In this document: positions 32,725-46,332 of the stretch, one piece after another | Numbering within the stretch: position 1 is the first letter of the stretch | How the letters are laid out: every line of letters begins with the position of its first letter | Source of the DNA: Phellopilus nigrolimitatus | Taxonomy: Eukaryota; Basidiomycota; Agaricomycetes; Hymenochaetales; Hymenochaetaceae | Direction: 5' to 3' | DNA length: 64,000 nt | Assembly (NCBI GenBank): GCA_021029095.1 | Contig: JAJOHG010000042.1 | Coordinates: forward strand, 62,001-126,000 | Position numbers and translations under genes: made by a program | The notes under the pieces: generated by a model | The model's input: the letters and a program-made list of their open reading frames with translations, nothing else | Told to the model about the DNA's origin: nothing | Database searches by the model: none

Positions 32725-33601
32725 GGCGCACGTGTTCGATCCTTACAACCCCAGATGCAAACTTCGATTTCGTCCGCATATATCATGTATGCGCTGCAAG
32801 TAGAAGTGCTTTGATTCGGCGAATGATTAGTAGCAGGGATGTGGAGAGGACGTGAAGAGTGGCCATCCAAAATTTCGCGATATCGGATGTCGGGTGGTGG
32901 TGCACCGACACCTGCTTATTTACTTGCTATCTTTTTCAGGCGCGTAGGAGACGGGGATTACGAAAGGCAACAGCTTTTGACATCGTTGTGTGTTTGTGGA
33001 TCCCCCGTCGTTCGTCTTTGGTCTGAAACTAATTTGCTTCTATTTCGTTGCGGGGAACCTCGCGAGCGACTACCCGGGCGATCTATTACTTGCCTGGGCT
33101 GTCCTTGCGCTCTCGTTTTTGCTTTTTAGTACAGTATCGTATTGTTGTCCTCGGTACTTTGTTTGTAAATGCCAGACTAATTCTCGCTTATGCTCGTTCG
33201 CATTTGGACGAGCATCGCCAACGGCCTCTTGAAGACATCATCAAGCCATGGCAGGTCGATATTGGCTAATTATAATTTTACCAGAGCGCAAAGTTTATGA
33301 CATTGGAAAATGGATGCTAATATATTTTTCGTAGAACTCGAGTGCATTTGTACAAGACGCAAGAAAGAAATTGACTCCGGGGAATTCGCATTAACCACAT
33401 AGGGGGACGGAGGCACAGGAATGGAAAGCATCGGAGCCACTGCGTCATTTTAGGGCCTGCGGTGAAACGGTCTGCAGATGATCTTTGGTCTGTCGGGAAA
33501 GGTTCGGGAAGGAAGGAAAAACACATTTCGAAAGCGCCTAGAATGAACTTGATAAATCTTATAGTATCGAGTATAAAGTACGACATTTTGTGACTTACCT
33601 A
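32725..33601. other. intergenic between convergent genes
   Basis: 3' flanks of the AIF-like and F-box/LRR genes. Nothing recognisable beyond short chance ORFs. Confidence 0.45.
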
Positions 33602-33769
33602 TTAAGTGAGTCGGGCATAAGCCTGTCTCTCCCCTTCCTCCCTCGCCGTGATCATATATTTCATAGCCTCGAATACTTCTTTCCAGGGATCGGTGGACAA
33701 CCACTTGAACTCGGCATGAAAATCCGCATCGACTTCGTCTTTTACCTCCGTAGACCAATTGCGATTGTT

Positions 33770-35398
33770 TTACAACTTGCACGTCAGAGGCAGAATTTTG
33801 CTTAGATGAAATGCGATCTTCATGCAATCGGTCTTTTCGAGAATAATAGAACAGCCAAAATCAATGCTCTCAAGTTTAGAGAAGAGCCCTTTCGCCACGC
33901 TTTCGCATTTGCATTTATGTTGAGCATATGGTTCGTGCCTGTGGCTGATATAAAGACCAAGGAACCGAAGGCGAGGCAGGAGTGTAGCAACAATAGGGAG
34001 CACGCCGAAGTCCAAGTCGGATTGTTCACCTATTAGCATGGGGTCACAGTTGAAACGCAGAGTATCAATGTGGGGTAAGTGGGAAATAAGTCGAACAAAT
34101 TCGTCGTTTTTGATCAAGAACTCTTGATGATAAGATATAATTAGCTGACGTAAGTTTGGAAGACCCGAGAGAGGTTCCAGAGTTCGGAAAAAGATCCTAC
34201 CGAGCGGTAAGGTTTCTCCTCTTTCATCCCGAGTGGTAGTACGGAACCCGTCCTCTGCGAACTCCATCAGGTCGACTGGCTGCATCTCCCCGAATTCATA
34301 TGGGATACCGAATCCGGATTCGACCGACACGAACTCCGGTATCATTTCTAGAGATAGGCCGGTAAGCGAACTCCTCGTCTCCGAGAGAGAAACGAGGAGT
34401 TCATGTAAAGAGTCTGCTGTCTCTAGATGTAAGGTCTGAACACGAAGGTACGACAAGGAAGGGGCTATCGGTCGTTTCATCAGCTTTACTAACTCCGAAA
34501 ATTCACATGCAAGGGAAAGGTTTGTTAATGAAGAATAAGCTCCTTCCTGTAGGAGAGGACTCGGAGAAAATCCACGAACATCGTCAAGGGAAGTCGCATC
34601 ATCGTCTGGAAATTTACTGAAGTCAATGGTGTGGAGATGCGGGAGTGCCGCAAGGGCATCAGCAATTGTAGAATTCAATGTGTATTTGGGTAGAACGATC
34701 TTCCTCAGATCAGTCATCCTCGCCAGAGAAGAAATCGAATTATGCGAAAAATGGCGGCTCAACTGCAAAGACTTCAGCCTGGGACTACGCATAGCGAGTT
34801 CCTTGAGAAAGAGTCTCCGAAACTGGTCATCATCTGGTAATCTCACGTTGACGGATGCCAGACTTTCGCTCATAAGTAGGATAGCTAAATGGTCGTCGTT
34901 GAAGAAAAGCAATGTGAGATCGTCCAGCCTTGGCAGAAGGAAGTGCGCAGAGGGACGTTTGACTGAAATCTCCGTAATCATCCGGGTCGATGGCCAATCC
35001 ATACGATCGATGCTTAGGTCTAGATCTCGGATTCTGTTCGCATACTGATAGAATCGTGTCCAGGTCTCAGGCTCCAATGCTCCGCTGAAATGCCACCACT
35101 GTTTTGCCTGGTGGATTTGGAAATTAACATCAATTCTAGCGTGCGTAACGGCCAATTCAAAACTTACACCAGTTTCACGTATCTCAATAGGTGCCAATAT
35201 CGAAAATAACGGTTTGAGATCACACAATTTTCTCCAGAGCTCATCGAGCGCAATTCCCGACCACAACTTGCAAACTCTGGCACAATGCGAAAGATCGGAT
35301 TTTGCTGAGCATCGAAAAATGAGTTGAAGAACATCCAAAAGTGTTGCAACTTTTGTTTTGGCAGCTTCAGTGTTAATTCGGCGATCGGGGTCTACCAT
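33770..35398 (-). CDS. F-box protein, probably ending at a premature in-frame stop
   Basis: Exon 1 35398-35168, intron 35167-35108 (GTAAGT...CACCAG; 60 bp without a stop, so it can be read through), exon 2 35107-33770; 522 residues. Starts MVDPDRRINTEAAK; F-box VATLLDVLQLIFRC...CARVCKLWSGIALDELWRKL; then LRR-like segments (SPRLKSLQLS, LPHLHTIDFS, LPNLRQLIIS, LPHIDTLRFN). The frame ends with TAA at 33770-33772 after LPLTCKL. The same frame then stays open for 55 more codons (NNRNWSTEVKDEVDADFHAE, then FKWLSTDPWKEVFEAM...) to a TAA at 33602-33604, and that tail looks like the usual end of such proteins. So a recent nonsense mutation, an allele difference or a sequence error is likely. Putative SCF substrate receptor. 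Confidence 0.75.
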   Translation of the reverse strand: MVDPDRRINTEAAKTKVATLLDVLQLIFRCSAKSDLSHCARVCKLWSGIALDELWRKLCDLKPLFSILAPIEIRETGVSFELAVTHARIDVNFQIHQAKQWWHFSGALEPETWTRFYQYANRIRDLDLSIDRMDWPSTRMITEISVKRPSAHFLLPRLDDLTLLFFNDDHLAILLMSESLASVNVRLPDDDQFRRLFLKELAMRSPRLKSLQLSRHFSHNSISSLARMTDLRKIVLPKYTLNSTIADALAALPHLHTIDFSKFPDDDATSLDDVRGFSPSPLLQEGAYSSLTNLSLACEFSELVKLMKRPIAPSLSYLRVQTLHLETADSLHELLVSLSETRSSLTGLSLEMIPEFVSVESGFGIPYEFGEMQPVDLMEFAEDGFRTTTRDERGETLPLGRIFFRTLEPLSGLPNLRQLIISYHQEFLIKNDEFVRLISHLPHIDTLRFNCDPMLIGEQSDLDFGVLPIVATLLPRLRFLGLYISHRHEPYAQHKCKCESVAKGLFSKLESIDFGCSIILEKTDCMKIAFHLSKILPLTCKL

Positions 35399-36362
35399 TG
35401 CAAAGGACGTGTAGTCAAAAGTTGTAAAATAGAGGGTTTCGACAATATGCTCGAGTTTTCGATCTCGTCGACCTTCGACTCTAGCCGACCAACAAAAAAA
35501 ATTGTGGGTTGTGTTGCAATAGCAGAGTTGGATACGAAGCGTTTTGGCTCTCGAATAGACAGAGGACTTGAATTGCGATTTGTCAGTTAAGTTTTTTAAG
35601 TAGCACAACTACTAAACCGTACCTATCCAAAGAGATCTGAAAGCAGAAGAATCAGAGGCAGGGGACGGAAGGAAATGGAGAATGTGAGCACTATTTGGAC
35701 GCGAAAAGAAAGAGGACGGTTCAAGAAGGCGGTGGCAGTGTTGCTTCGTTCAGCCATTAACACTTCCCACGGCCTTTAGCCGATACGTACATGGAGGGCA
35801 TGGGTTACTAAGGAAGTTACGTAACGTAATTCAATTCAGCCTCCAGGAACTCTGCGACTTTGCACCTAAATGGCCTCCTGAAGTCGCTCCAGAGATTATT
35901 GAGATAAATTTATAATGAAAAAGGCCCAAACCCGGCTCTACTGCTTTGGTCAATGTTCTATAAGTGCCCTATTTTCTTTTCTTGAGACCGGCAGTCACTC
36001 CTTTTCCGTGGCAATTCAGTGCAACTTTAGCTTTAATGAGCGCTGCGGCTGCCGTATATATATACATTCATTCTGCCATTTGGGACCGGTTCGCGTGGTT
36101 TGTGAGGCCGAATACCCTTCTTTTTCACTCAAGAGCTCGTTCTAATTCACTTTAAGCCTAATGACGGAACTATTTCGTTACGCTGATAACGAACGTGTTT
36201 CTTTCTCGCAGGACTGCAACACCTGTAAGTATCTCTCTACTTTTCAAACACAAGAGACACTATGAGACGCTCTTCATATCACGAGAATCACCCGTGAGCT
36301 CGTTCAGGAAAAACGCCGACGCTTCTGGAGTGTTACCGCGGAATCCATCCATATCTTCGAAA
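35399..36362. other. divergent intergenic region
   Basis: Shared upstream region of the F-box gene (-) and the methyltransferase gene (+). A TATA-like tatatatatacattc lies near 36053-36068. An ORF extends upstream of the chosen methyltransferase start to 36195 and could be 5' coding sequence. Confidence 0.4.
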
Positions 36363-38398
36363 ATGGAGGTTGACGAGGAGAGCGTTTCCGGATCCGCTCC
36401 GACAATAATTTCCTCAAGAGATGGAACGCCTGCCCCATCCATTTACTCCTATAGCTCCTCGAGAGACGGACGTAACATGCTACGTGAGGTCGGTGGACGA
36501 ACGCTTAACGCTCAGAATGACCTTTATCTTCTTCCTGCCGGTGCGTACTGCCAATAAGCTTCCCAAAGCTCGGACATTCTGACGTGCCTGGCTCAGATGA
36601 GAATGAACATTCACGTCTGTATGCTCATCCCATTATGATCATGGCGTTATCGTTTATCAGCAGCACCTCAGAGACAAACAACATTTGGTGCATATTCTAT
36701 CTGTAGGGCGCCTTTATATCGCCATCGAAGAAGTGGAAACAGCCCTTGCGCCTTCTCCCGGTGTTGAAAGGGCGATTCTTGATCTCGGTGGGAATCTTTT
36801 TTTTTTGTTCAAGATGAGGATGCCCAAATAATATCTTACGAATGTAGGTTGTGGTGGGGGAATCTGGTTCGGGTTTTCCTATCTCATATATGTATCAAGA
36901 CAATTTTAAGAATCTACAGGGCGACTAGTATGGCCCAAGAATTCCCCCATGCTCAGGTATGCGAGTGGAACTATACTGTAATTCCCACTTCATGAACCTT
37001 GAACCTACGCAGGTTGTCGGCGTTGACTTAGCTCCAAGCACGTCAAGGTAGTACCAAGAATTTGAACTTGAGAAAATGTGTTCTGAAGTTAGTGTCGCTC
37101 ACTAAGGCCGCCGCCACAGAACTGCCGGTAAGAAATCCAAGCCCGATTCTCGGTATATGTGCTGATTTTTTCCCCAAGTTTTGAGTTCGATGATGTTAAT
37201 CGATTTTTTGCATAACCCATTCTCATGGGAAAAACTGACGTATGTTATAGTTTACTCTCGGCTTAGAGCACTATTACGGTATGTTCGATGTCGTGCATGC
37301 TCGAGCAGTTGCGAACGGAGTGCGTCACTTTCTTCAGATGTATTTATTTGAAAGCGCATAATCTAACGTGTTATCTCAGGTCAAGGATTATAAGTGGCTA
37401 ATAAGGGAATCCGCTAAATGCTTGAAACCTGGTTGAGCCCAATTCTCATTGCTTCTTTAATTGTGACAGCTAACTCAAACTGGTAGTTTATTTTTGGTAC
37501 AGGCGGAGTGCTAATAGTTATAGAAGGTAACTTCGAGATAATGAACGAAGAAAAAGAGCCACAAGAAATCGCTTTCGGTGATGGGGCTCCAGGCCAGTCT
37601 TGGTTAGCGCGAATATGTTACGGTAAGTTAGTTGAATATGATGATGAATTTCGAGGTTTTGCTTTCTGAAACAACGGCAGAGGCATACAACGTAATGGCA
37701 GCGCGAGGAAGCTCGGTCGGCTCGGGAGTTATGCTTGAGCGCTGGATGAACGAATGCCCGAGTCTGCAAAACGTCAAATATGATGTTAAGTGGATTCCGG
37801 TCGGCCCTTGGGAAACTGGTGAGACGATTCAATTTCTCGATTTAGCTATTTATCTTACAAGATCACTATGTTCGCTTTGGAGGCTCAGACCCAGAAGATA
37901 CTCGCGTCAAGATCATGTTGGGAACGCTCATGCGCCAGAATTTGCAGGCAAGTGCATGGATTTCAGATGTTTTTTTACGGCTCGTCAATGATATACGTAC
38001 ACGTAGGAGTTTGCGAGGTCTCTTGTACCCGTATTTTTGGAAAATGGCTTCGCACCCGAGATTATCGACCGACTTGTGGACGGATCACGAAAAGGTTCGT
38101 CCAAATTACGTTTTTATGTTTGTAGACGTCTCGCGGGCTCACTTCGCTTTATCAAGAATTGGATGTGTTGGATCTTCATATGTATCTAAGATACCACCAT
38201 TGCTGGGCACGACGCGTTGGCCCAACAATCATCAGCCAAAGTGTGCACGAAATGCAGGACCATGATGAGCCCACGTCAATGACGTCCTCGGAGCCGGGAA
38301 ATATGTCTTCAGAGCTTCACGACTCGGACTCTGCCATGCTTTCATTTTCTCCTCCGCCCCAAGTCCCTCACGGACGTCGCGCCTTACCGGTTATCTAG
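36363..38398 (+). CDS. SAM-dependent methyltransferase (class I), 15 exons
   Basis: Exons: 36363-36540, 36597-36618, 36672-36787, 36848-36866, 36920-36956, 37013-37047, 37107-37127, 37179-37194, 37251-37319, 37380-37431, 37503-37622, 37681-37818, 37889-37947, 38007-38094, 38157-38398; 403 residues with every phase consistent. Ser-rich N-terminus (TPAPSIYSYSSSRDGR), LPADENEHSRLDKQHLVHIL, SAM-binding motif I AILDLGCGGGIWATSMAQEF, acidic motif VVGVDLAP, FDVVHARAVANGVKDY, and the motif III region CLKPGGVLIVIEG. This pattern is common in agaricomycete methyltransferases of LaeA-like type; the substrate is unknown. Several exons are tiny (16-22 bp), and the intron after 37947 uses a GC donor. An upstream in-frame Met at 36195 is an alternative start. 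Confidence 0.85.
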
Positions 38399-39151
38399 AA
38401 GGCGGATCCAGTGACAGGAGAAATGCTTTTGGATACGGAATCATTGGCTGGTTCGGCTCGCAGCTGGCACTCGATGGGCACCGCAAGCATGAGTATGTCC
38501 TCGGAACACGAGTAAAAGAATATGCGAGTCTCTTTGCTTCTATTCATTTTGCTATACGTCTCTTATTGTCGAATCTGCAGTGCTGATATACATACATTTG
38601 CGGGAGCTATGGCGCGAGGTGCTAAATTCTGAGTTTGTTAAAAACCAAACAAAGATTAAAATAAACATTTTCTGGCCATTATCGACATGATGTGTTGGTC
38701 TGATCTTGTCCCCACTCGCCGTGGAATGCTGAAAAAAGCACTCTGGAGCACACTCTCTCCAACAGGAATACTGTGTAGATATGGCGCGGCCATTGTCAAG
38801 CAACCCCTTGACACTTATCCCTTTTCTGTGCCTAAGGATTATATTGGTGATAGCCATGTTTCGGCCTCGCGCTTCCTATTCCATTCGACTATGCAATTAA
38901 ATTAGCTGGCGTATCTGTAGTTATATAGAGTGAGAGTAGGAAAGCAATGAAGGAAAAGAGACGAAAGAGAACTTTTTGTGCAAGCATTGATGGCGCCGAG
39001 AGCTTTTGGTCCAAAATAAAGAGTTACTTAGAGCGATGAAGGGAGGAGAATTCCTCCGTCACAGAGGGAGCTCTCTCTTCCTTGGATCACAAATGCGATA
39101 CATATTTCTTCGATACGTCCAGTTAGATGACGACCATTCAGTAGATCAGTA
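38399..39151. other. intergenic
   Basis: 3' flanks of the methyltransferase (+) and of the uncharacterised gene at 39152-39658 (-). No gene supported. Confidence 0.4.
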
Positions 39152-39658
39152 TCAGATGCGTACCTTGTCATCGAGACCAATAAGCATGTTTTCGGCCTTT
39201 TTGAGGCCATCCCACGTGTGCTCGGAACTGAAATCACTGATATCGGCGTTGTTCTCGAGCCCTAGTACTTCATCAGTCTCGTATGCGTTTTCCTGTGTTA
39301 TAGCATTTTCGTTTTCTCCGCTACCGAAACTAGGACCTTCGCGGGTTTTACGAGGCGCGAAGTCGAATTTATCTAGCCCATCTACGCTCGTTTCAAGCAG
39401 GGAGCCGGGCCCTAAATGGGCGAGGTACTCCGATTTGGAGGTGACCTGAATACGAGAGCCTTGTGTCTGATCTCTGGTACTAACGATTGCGACGTGATCG
39501 GACTCATAGTCATGCGGGGGTTCCGGAGAGCAGTCGGATTTGACTGATAAAGTGGACAGCGAAGGCAATGACTCGTCTGTAGATTGACATGTCGTTTCGG
39601 ACGATTTGGCCTTCCTGTTTTTCTTTTTCTTTTTCTTCCTATCCAAATTGAAAGACAT
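39152..39658 (-). CDS. uncharacterised lysine-rich-start protein, possibly first exon
   Basis: ORF MSFNLDRKKKKKKNRKAK followed by an acidic, Ser/Thr-rich, probably disordered region (TDESLPSLSTLSVKSD, GSGENENAITQENAYETDEV) ending HTWDGLKKAENMLIGLDDK at a possible GTACGC donor; further exons may follow towards 39030. Its ATG lies only 7 bp after the stop of the gene at 39666-40958 on the same strand, so the two could be one mis-split gene, but no splice combination I tried joins them in frame. The basic start may be a nuclear localisation signal. Confidence 0.4.
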   Translation of the reverse strand: MSFNLDRKKKKKKNRKAKSSETTCQSTDESLPSLSTLSVKSDCSPEPPHDYESDHVAIVSTRDQTQGSRIQVTSKSEYLAHLGPGSLLETSVDGLDKFDFAPRKTREGPSFGSGENENAITQENAYETDEVLGLENNADISDFSSEHTWDGLKKAENMLIGLDDKVRI

Positions 39659-39665
39659 TCAGATC

Positions 39666-40958
39666 CTACAACGTCATCACTCCAGAAGAGAGTTCTTGCC
39701 TTTCGTTTGCATCTGGATCGAAATGCTTGCGCTTTTTACATGGATTCTTCACTTGTGGATAGCAGCTCGCTTGACCCTGTCTTATATACGCGCCTTCCCA
39801 AGGACGAATTTTTGACCGAAGGTATCCAATGTAAGAAACGGCCTCGTTCTGTCGAATACCGAGTCGTACTGTCCAGACATTAATCAGTGCTTCACTACTG
39901 ATGTCTGGTCGAAGACCGTAAAGGAGTTGTAGCTGGACTTTCTTTTCGATAGCAAAGGATGGTGGTGCTTGGAAAAAAAACATGCCGCAAGATAAGACAG
40001 AAGAGGTCCGTAATTTGAGTCATGAACTCACATTGCTTAAGAGGGATTTCGACTTGAGGGTTAAATGAAGAAAGAGAATGCGTTGTAGCTTTAAGATAGC
40101 TGATATAATCTTTCAAGTCTTCGATGTTAATGTTAAAAGAATTTGCAAGTGAGGGGAAAGCGGTATCAGGCAATGCGATTTTGCTGTAGAGCATGCGTAT
40201 GCCTGAGAGATTGTCCGCAGACATCTTTGGAAATACTTGATAACGGAGTAAGTACACATAACGAACCGAAACGAGCTGTGTTGACTTACGGGTATCTTCT
40301 TCCGAGATCCTGATCGGAACAGCAGCTGCTTCATGTCTTTGTGTTCTGATTCTGTCTTGAACATATTTTTCAAGGGTATCACGAGCGAAAAAATCATTCC
40401 TAGCCTCCTGAATGGCTCCTATAGCTTGATCCTGTAGTTCTTCCGGGATGTTTATACCACAGAATTTTGATCCAATTTCTTCGAACCGTGCTTCAAAAAG
40501 CACAATCATAACATGAATTGTTCAACTTTGTCGTCACCGGTCCGTACAAGTCGCAAGCGCGATCACTCACTGCATAGCACACGAAGGCCTATGCTGTTAA
40601 GCACCTTCTTTTTCTTTTCTTTCTTCTTCTTAATCTCTTCATGCGGAGACGCAGGAGAAATATATGTGAGAGGAGTGGGTGGCGGAGGAGAAATACCGTA
40701 TGTGCTGAGTGGCACTAAAGTAGGTACCAAAGTTGCGGCCTGTGTGCTAGAACCCGGGAGGGTTGGTTCTTTTTCCACCTTATAGTTTTGTGTAGACTGA
40801 GTTAAGCTCTCTCGAGAATGAAGCTGTGTGAACACCATGTCGGCGGGCGATGAGCCGAGTTTCAACTGAACGCCAGCAAAGCGGCATGCTTTAGATAATC
40901 GCGTGGCGACGAGATAAGATAACAACTTGAAAACTTCAAGTGACTCGTTTCGGCTCAT
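39666..40958 (-). CDS. uncharacterised four-exon protein
   Basis: Exons 40958-40571, 40490-40290, 40235-40032, 39967-39666, all phases consistent, 364 residues. The N-terminus MSRNESLEVFKLLSYLVATR is helical. A Thr/Pro-rich linker with a lysine run (EEIKKKKEKKKK) follows, then a charged helical region (FEEIGSKFCGINIPEELQDQ, ARDTLEKYVQDRIRTQRHEA) and a C-terminal half rich in hydrophobic helices (NINIEDLKDYISYLKATTHS, LLYGLRPDISSEALINVW). I do not recognise the family. It is divergently transcribed from SPE3-LYS9, with 92 bp between the two ATGs. Confidence 0.62.
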
Positions 40959-41050
40959 GACTCAGTTTCGACTCTCCTCGTTGACCACCACCTGGTAACC
41001 CGTCTCTTTCAGACGAGAGTAACAATATGCTAAAATTTTGCTTCTAAAGA

Positions 41051-43661
<2,611 letters not shown>

Positions 43662-43909
43662 GGAACGACAGGAGGTAGCAAATCTGACTGCGTTAAAATG
43701 TTCAAAATGTGTAGACTGTGTTTGTGTACTTACAAAGAACGATGTTGTCTAAAACTGACTGTTTATTTTACTGTTTCCTTCGACAACCAACCTATGTATG
43801 GTGTTTGTAGTATCCATGCATGACTCATTATGGACCCACAAAGACCCTATGCGATGCAAAAGAACGCCAATTCATCATTGCTTCCTCCTTCCTCTCATTC
43901 GATATTGCA

Positions 43910-44550
43910 ATGGACAGCGCCGAATTCCACGCGGCGGTGAGCACAACTATCTCAAAGCGAGGGCACCTCATACTTACTTACCGAAGCTGGCGGAACTGTC
44001 ATCGCGCAGGTCTACCACGTCGTCCGCCAGATACCCTTCGGCAAAGCGACGAGCTACGGGTACGAGAACTCACAGCGTTATCATGTTTGCACAGGTCTGA
44101 TGGAAGATGGTTGGATTGAAGACATGTCGCGAAGCTCATTGGTCTTCCCCGCCACGCTCGACATGTTGGCCAAGGTGCGCTAGAACCGACACTGCGTGGC
44201 AGACTCAGCGGCGGCCGAAGACCCCATTTTTTTGACCTCGCTTCTTTCCTCAACAGCATTGAAGTTCTTAAACGCGGAAGCAGATGTGCCCTGGCAGCGC
44301 GTAGTCGCCTCATCATGGCAAGATCTCATCGCGTGGGCCTGGGACGACGGGTGCGCAGCGGCAGCGAGAGGCGCTCGAGGACGAGGGTGTCGCCATTCGA
44401 GTGACACGCGACGGCGAATTCGTCGTAAAATGGGATGAATGTGGCTGGTTCCCGCAGAGCGTGGACTTCAACACTGACGTCGATGTGGCGGAGGCACAGG
44501 AGAACAGCAACAGAAACGAGGCCCAATCTAACGGACAGCATCAACAATGA
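43910..44550 (+). CDS. ATL1: alkyltransferase-like DNA repair protein, one-base frameshift
   Basis: Exons 43910-43936, 44010-44059, 44122-44174, 44257-44550. Reads MDSAEFHAAVYHVVRQIPFG, KATSYGHVAKLIGLPRHARH, VGQALKFLNAEADVPWQRVV, ASS, then out of frame by one base at about 44316 (extra t), after which GKISSRGPGTTGAQRQREAL and VKWDECGWFPQS follow to TGA at 44548-44550. This is the O6-alkylguanine-DNA alkyltransferase-like fold in which the PCHR active site is PWQR (Trp for Cys), so it would bind alkylated guanine and flag it for nucleotide excision repair and not transfer the alkyl group. Without the extra base the protein would be complete; total exon length is 3n+1. It is therefore a very recent pseudogene, an allele, or a sequence error. 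Confidence 0.8.
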
Positions 44551-45107
44551 CTGGCCAATGCTGCAACCCTCCTTTTCCTTCGCACAGAACTACATCACCG
44601 ACAACTCACGCTAGAAAGAACTTCTCATTCAAATGCACTGTCTTTGCAGCTAAAATGACTTGTTTCTTCCACCAAGGATGAGAAGACAGGGTGGATAATG
44701 GCTTGCCGCCCTTCATTTCGCTTCTTGCCGTATATGTGGCCGATTTGCTCGAGAACTTCATCGCCGATCAATCTATGGTTTGTGCTCTACCCTTCTTTTG
44801 TGTCTGTCCTTTGTTCTTGATCGCAATCGGACGTCCAGACCTACCATAATCGGCAACTATATATATTGCTTCTTGTCCTGGGCCCGCGACACTCAGGCCG
44901 CACGGTTACCTCACTTTCCACATAAATGACAGGTCTTTCTTTCAATGGACAAATTAACTCTCTTTCCGGTGACTCGCACTGCTCAAATAGTCTGGCGCGT
45001 GATATCGTGGGGAGTTCGCCGTTGCTGTTATATATAACCTCTTGTCCGAGCACTCAACCACCGTATCTGTTCCCTGTGGCTTCTTTGTTCTCCATTGCTA
45101 TTTTGAC
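44551..45107. other. intergenic, promoter side of HMG-box gene
   Basis: Contains two similar segments, aactatatatattgcttcttg (about 44855) and gttatatataacctcttg (about 45027), each a TATA-like sequence; the second lies about 80 bp upstream of the HMG-box ATG. No gene. Confidence 0.45.
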
Positions 45108-46332
45108 ATGCCGCGACTGCCAACAATAGCTATTAGGCCTCGTCAGAGCATTGAAGGTGAGTACAACTGAGAATAGTCAACTTTTACTATGATTGACTTG
45201 ATCATAACAAAGGTCAAGTGTACGCGTCGAGCTCCTTCAAAGACTCAGAAAATACGAGCCACAATGAGATATCAGGCCTTTCTCGAAAGGTCACCCGGGC
45301 GTCGAAATCACACGCACGTAAGAAGCCCGATGGACATATCCCCCGCCCGCGCAACGCCTTTATCATATTTCGCTCTGAGTTCGTAAAGAACGGTCGTGTG
45401 CCGCTGACGATAGAGACGCACCACCAGAACATCTCGCGCATCGCGGGGACAGTATGGAAGGGGATGTCTGAGGACGAGAAGCGGCCCTGGTTTGCGCGCG
45501 CGGGCGAAGAGAAGGAGCGGCACGCACGGCTGCATCCGGGATACGAGTACCACCCGACAGACCCTATCGCGACAAGTCGGCGACGGCGCGTAAAGAAGGG
45601 ACGCGGCGAAAATGAACTCCGCGAGGCGAGTCGGCGGTGTGCGGAGGTCGCGGGCCTGCTTGTCGAGGGCCGGTCCGGCGAGGAGCTCGAGCAGGCAGTC
45701 AATGAGCTAGACAAGCGCGTTGTGATCCCTGAGAAGCGACGCGTTGTGGTTCCAATGGCGACGGACGAGTATTCAGACGTGGAGCCACGTCTCGACGAGT
45801 GGGCAACTGGCGAAGCCCCGACATTGCTATCCAATCCTCTGTACGGCATGGGTGTTGACATGCACAAACTCGATAACCTCTTATCACGTCCTCTGGGCCT
45901 CCGAGCACCTCAAGAGGCAAGTCGTCCTCGTTGTAATACCTTACAAAGCACTCAACCAAACGCCTTTAACAGAGTGATTACGTCAGACCTCCCACTCACG
46001 CGCCTGCACCTCCCGCTGTTGAAAGACAAGAACCGATTATCCCTAGTAAATCAACGCATCTCTCCTCCCTGTTCGCATCAAAAGTGTCTCCCTTACCCTT
46101 CGGCGCGGCCAGACCCAAGCTACCTATTCCAGAAAGGCCACAATTTGCGTCCGCCTTTCAGAATGCACTTCCGTCGAAGGTGCGATCGTATGGGGCGCCG
46201 CCAGCATTCTGCCCCGTGGAACCGAGGCATGACGACGGTGGTCGTTGGTCACTTCGGGGCCCGGCACGACCGGGTTTGATTTCCAGGTCACATAACGATT
46301 CCGGGGGCGACTCCGATTACGATTCCGACTGA
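45108..46332 (+). CDS. HMG-box transcription factor
   Basis: Exons 45108-45156, 45213-45916, 45973-46332; 370 residues. One sequence-specific (MATA-type) HMG box at about residues 45-120: HIPRPRNAFIIFRSEFVKNG, HHQNISRIAGTVWKGMSEDE, KRPWFARAGEEKERHARLHP, GYEYHPTDP. A basic patch RRRRVKKGRG follows, then a long variable region, and the C-terminus is acidic (GGDSDYDSD). The second intron uses a GC donor (GAG/GCAAGT, acceptor TTTAACAG); without it the frame would enter an unrelated ORF, and with it the C-terminus stays open to TGA. Nuclear DNA-binding regulator; related factors control mating and development in basidiomycetes, but no role can be assigned here. Confidence 0.82.
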
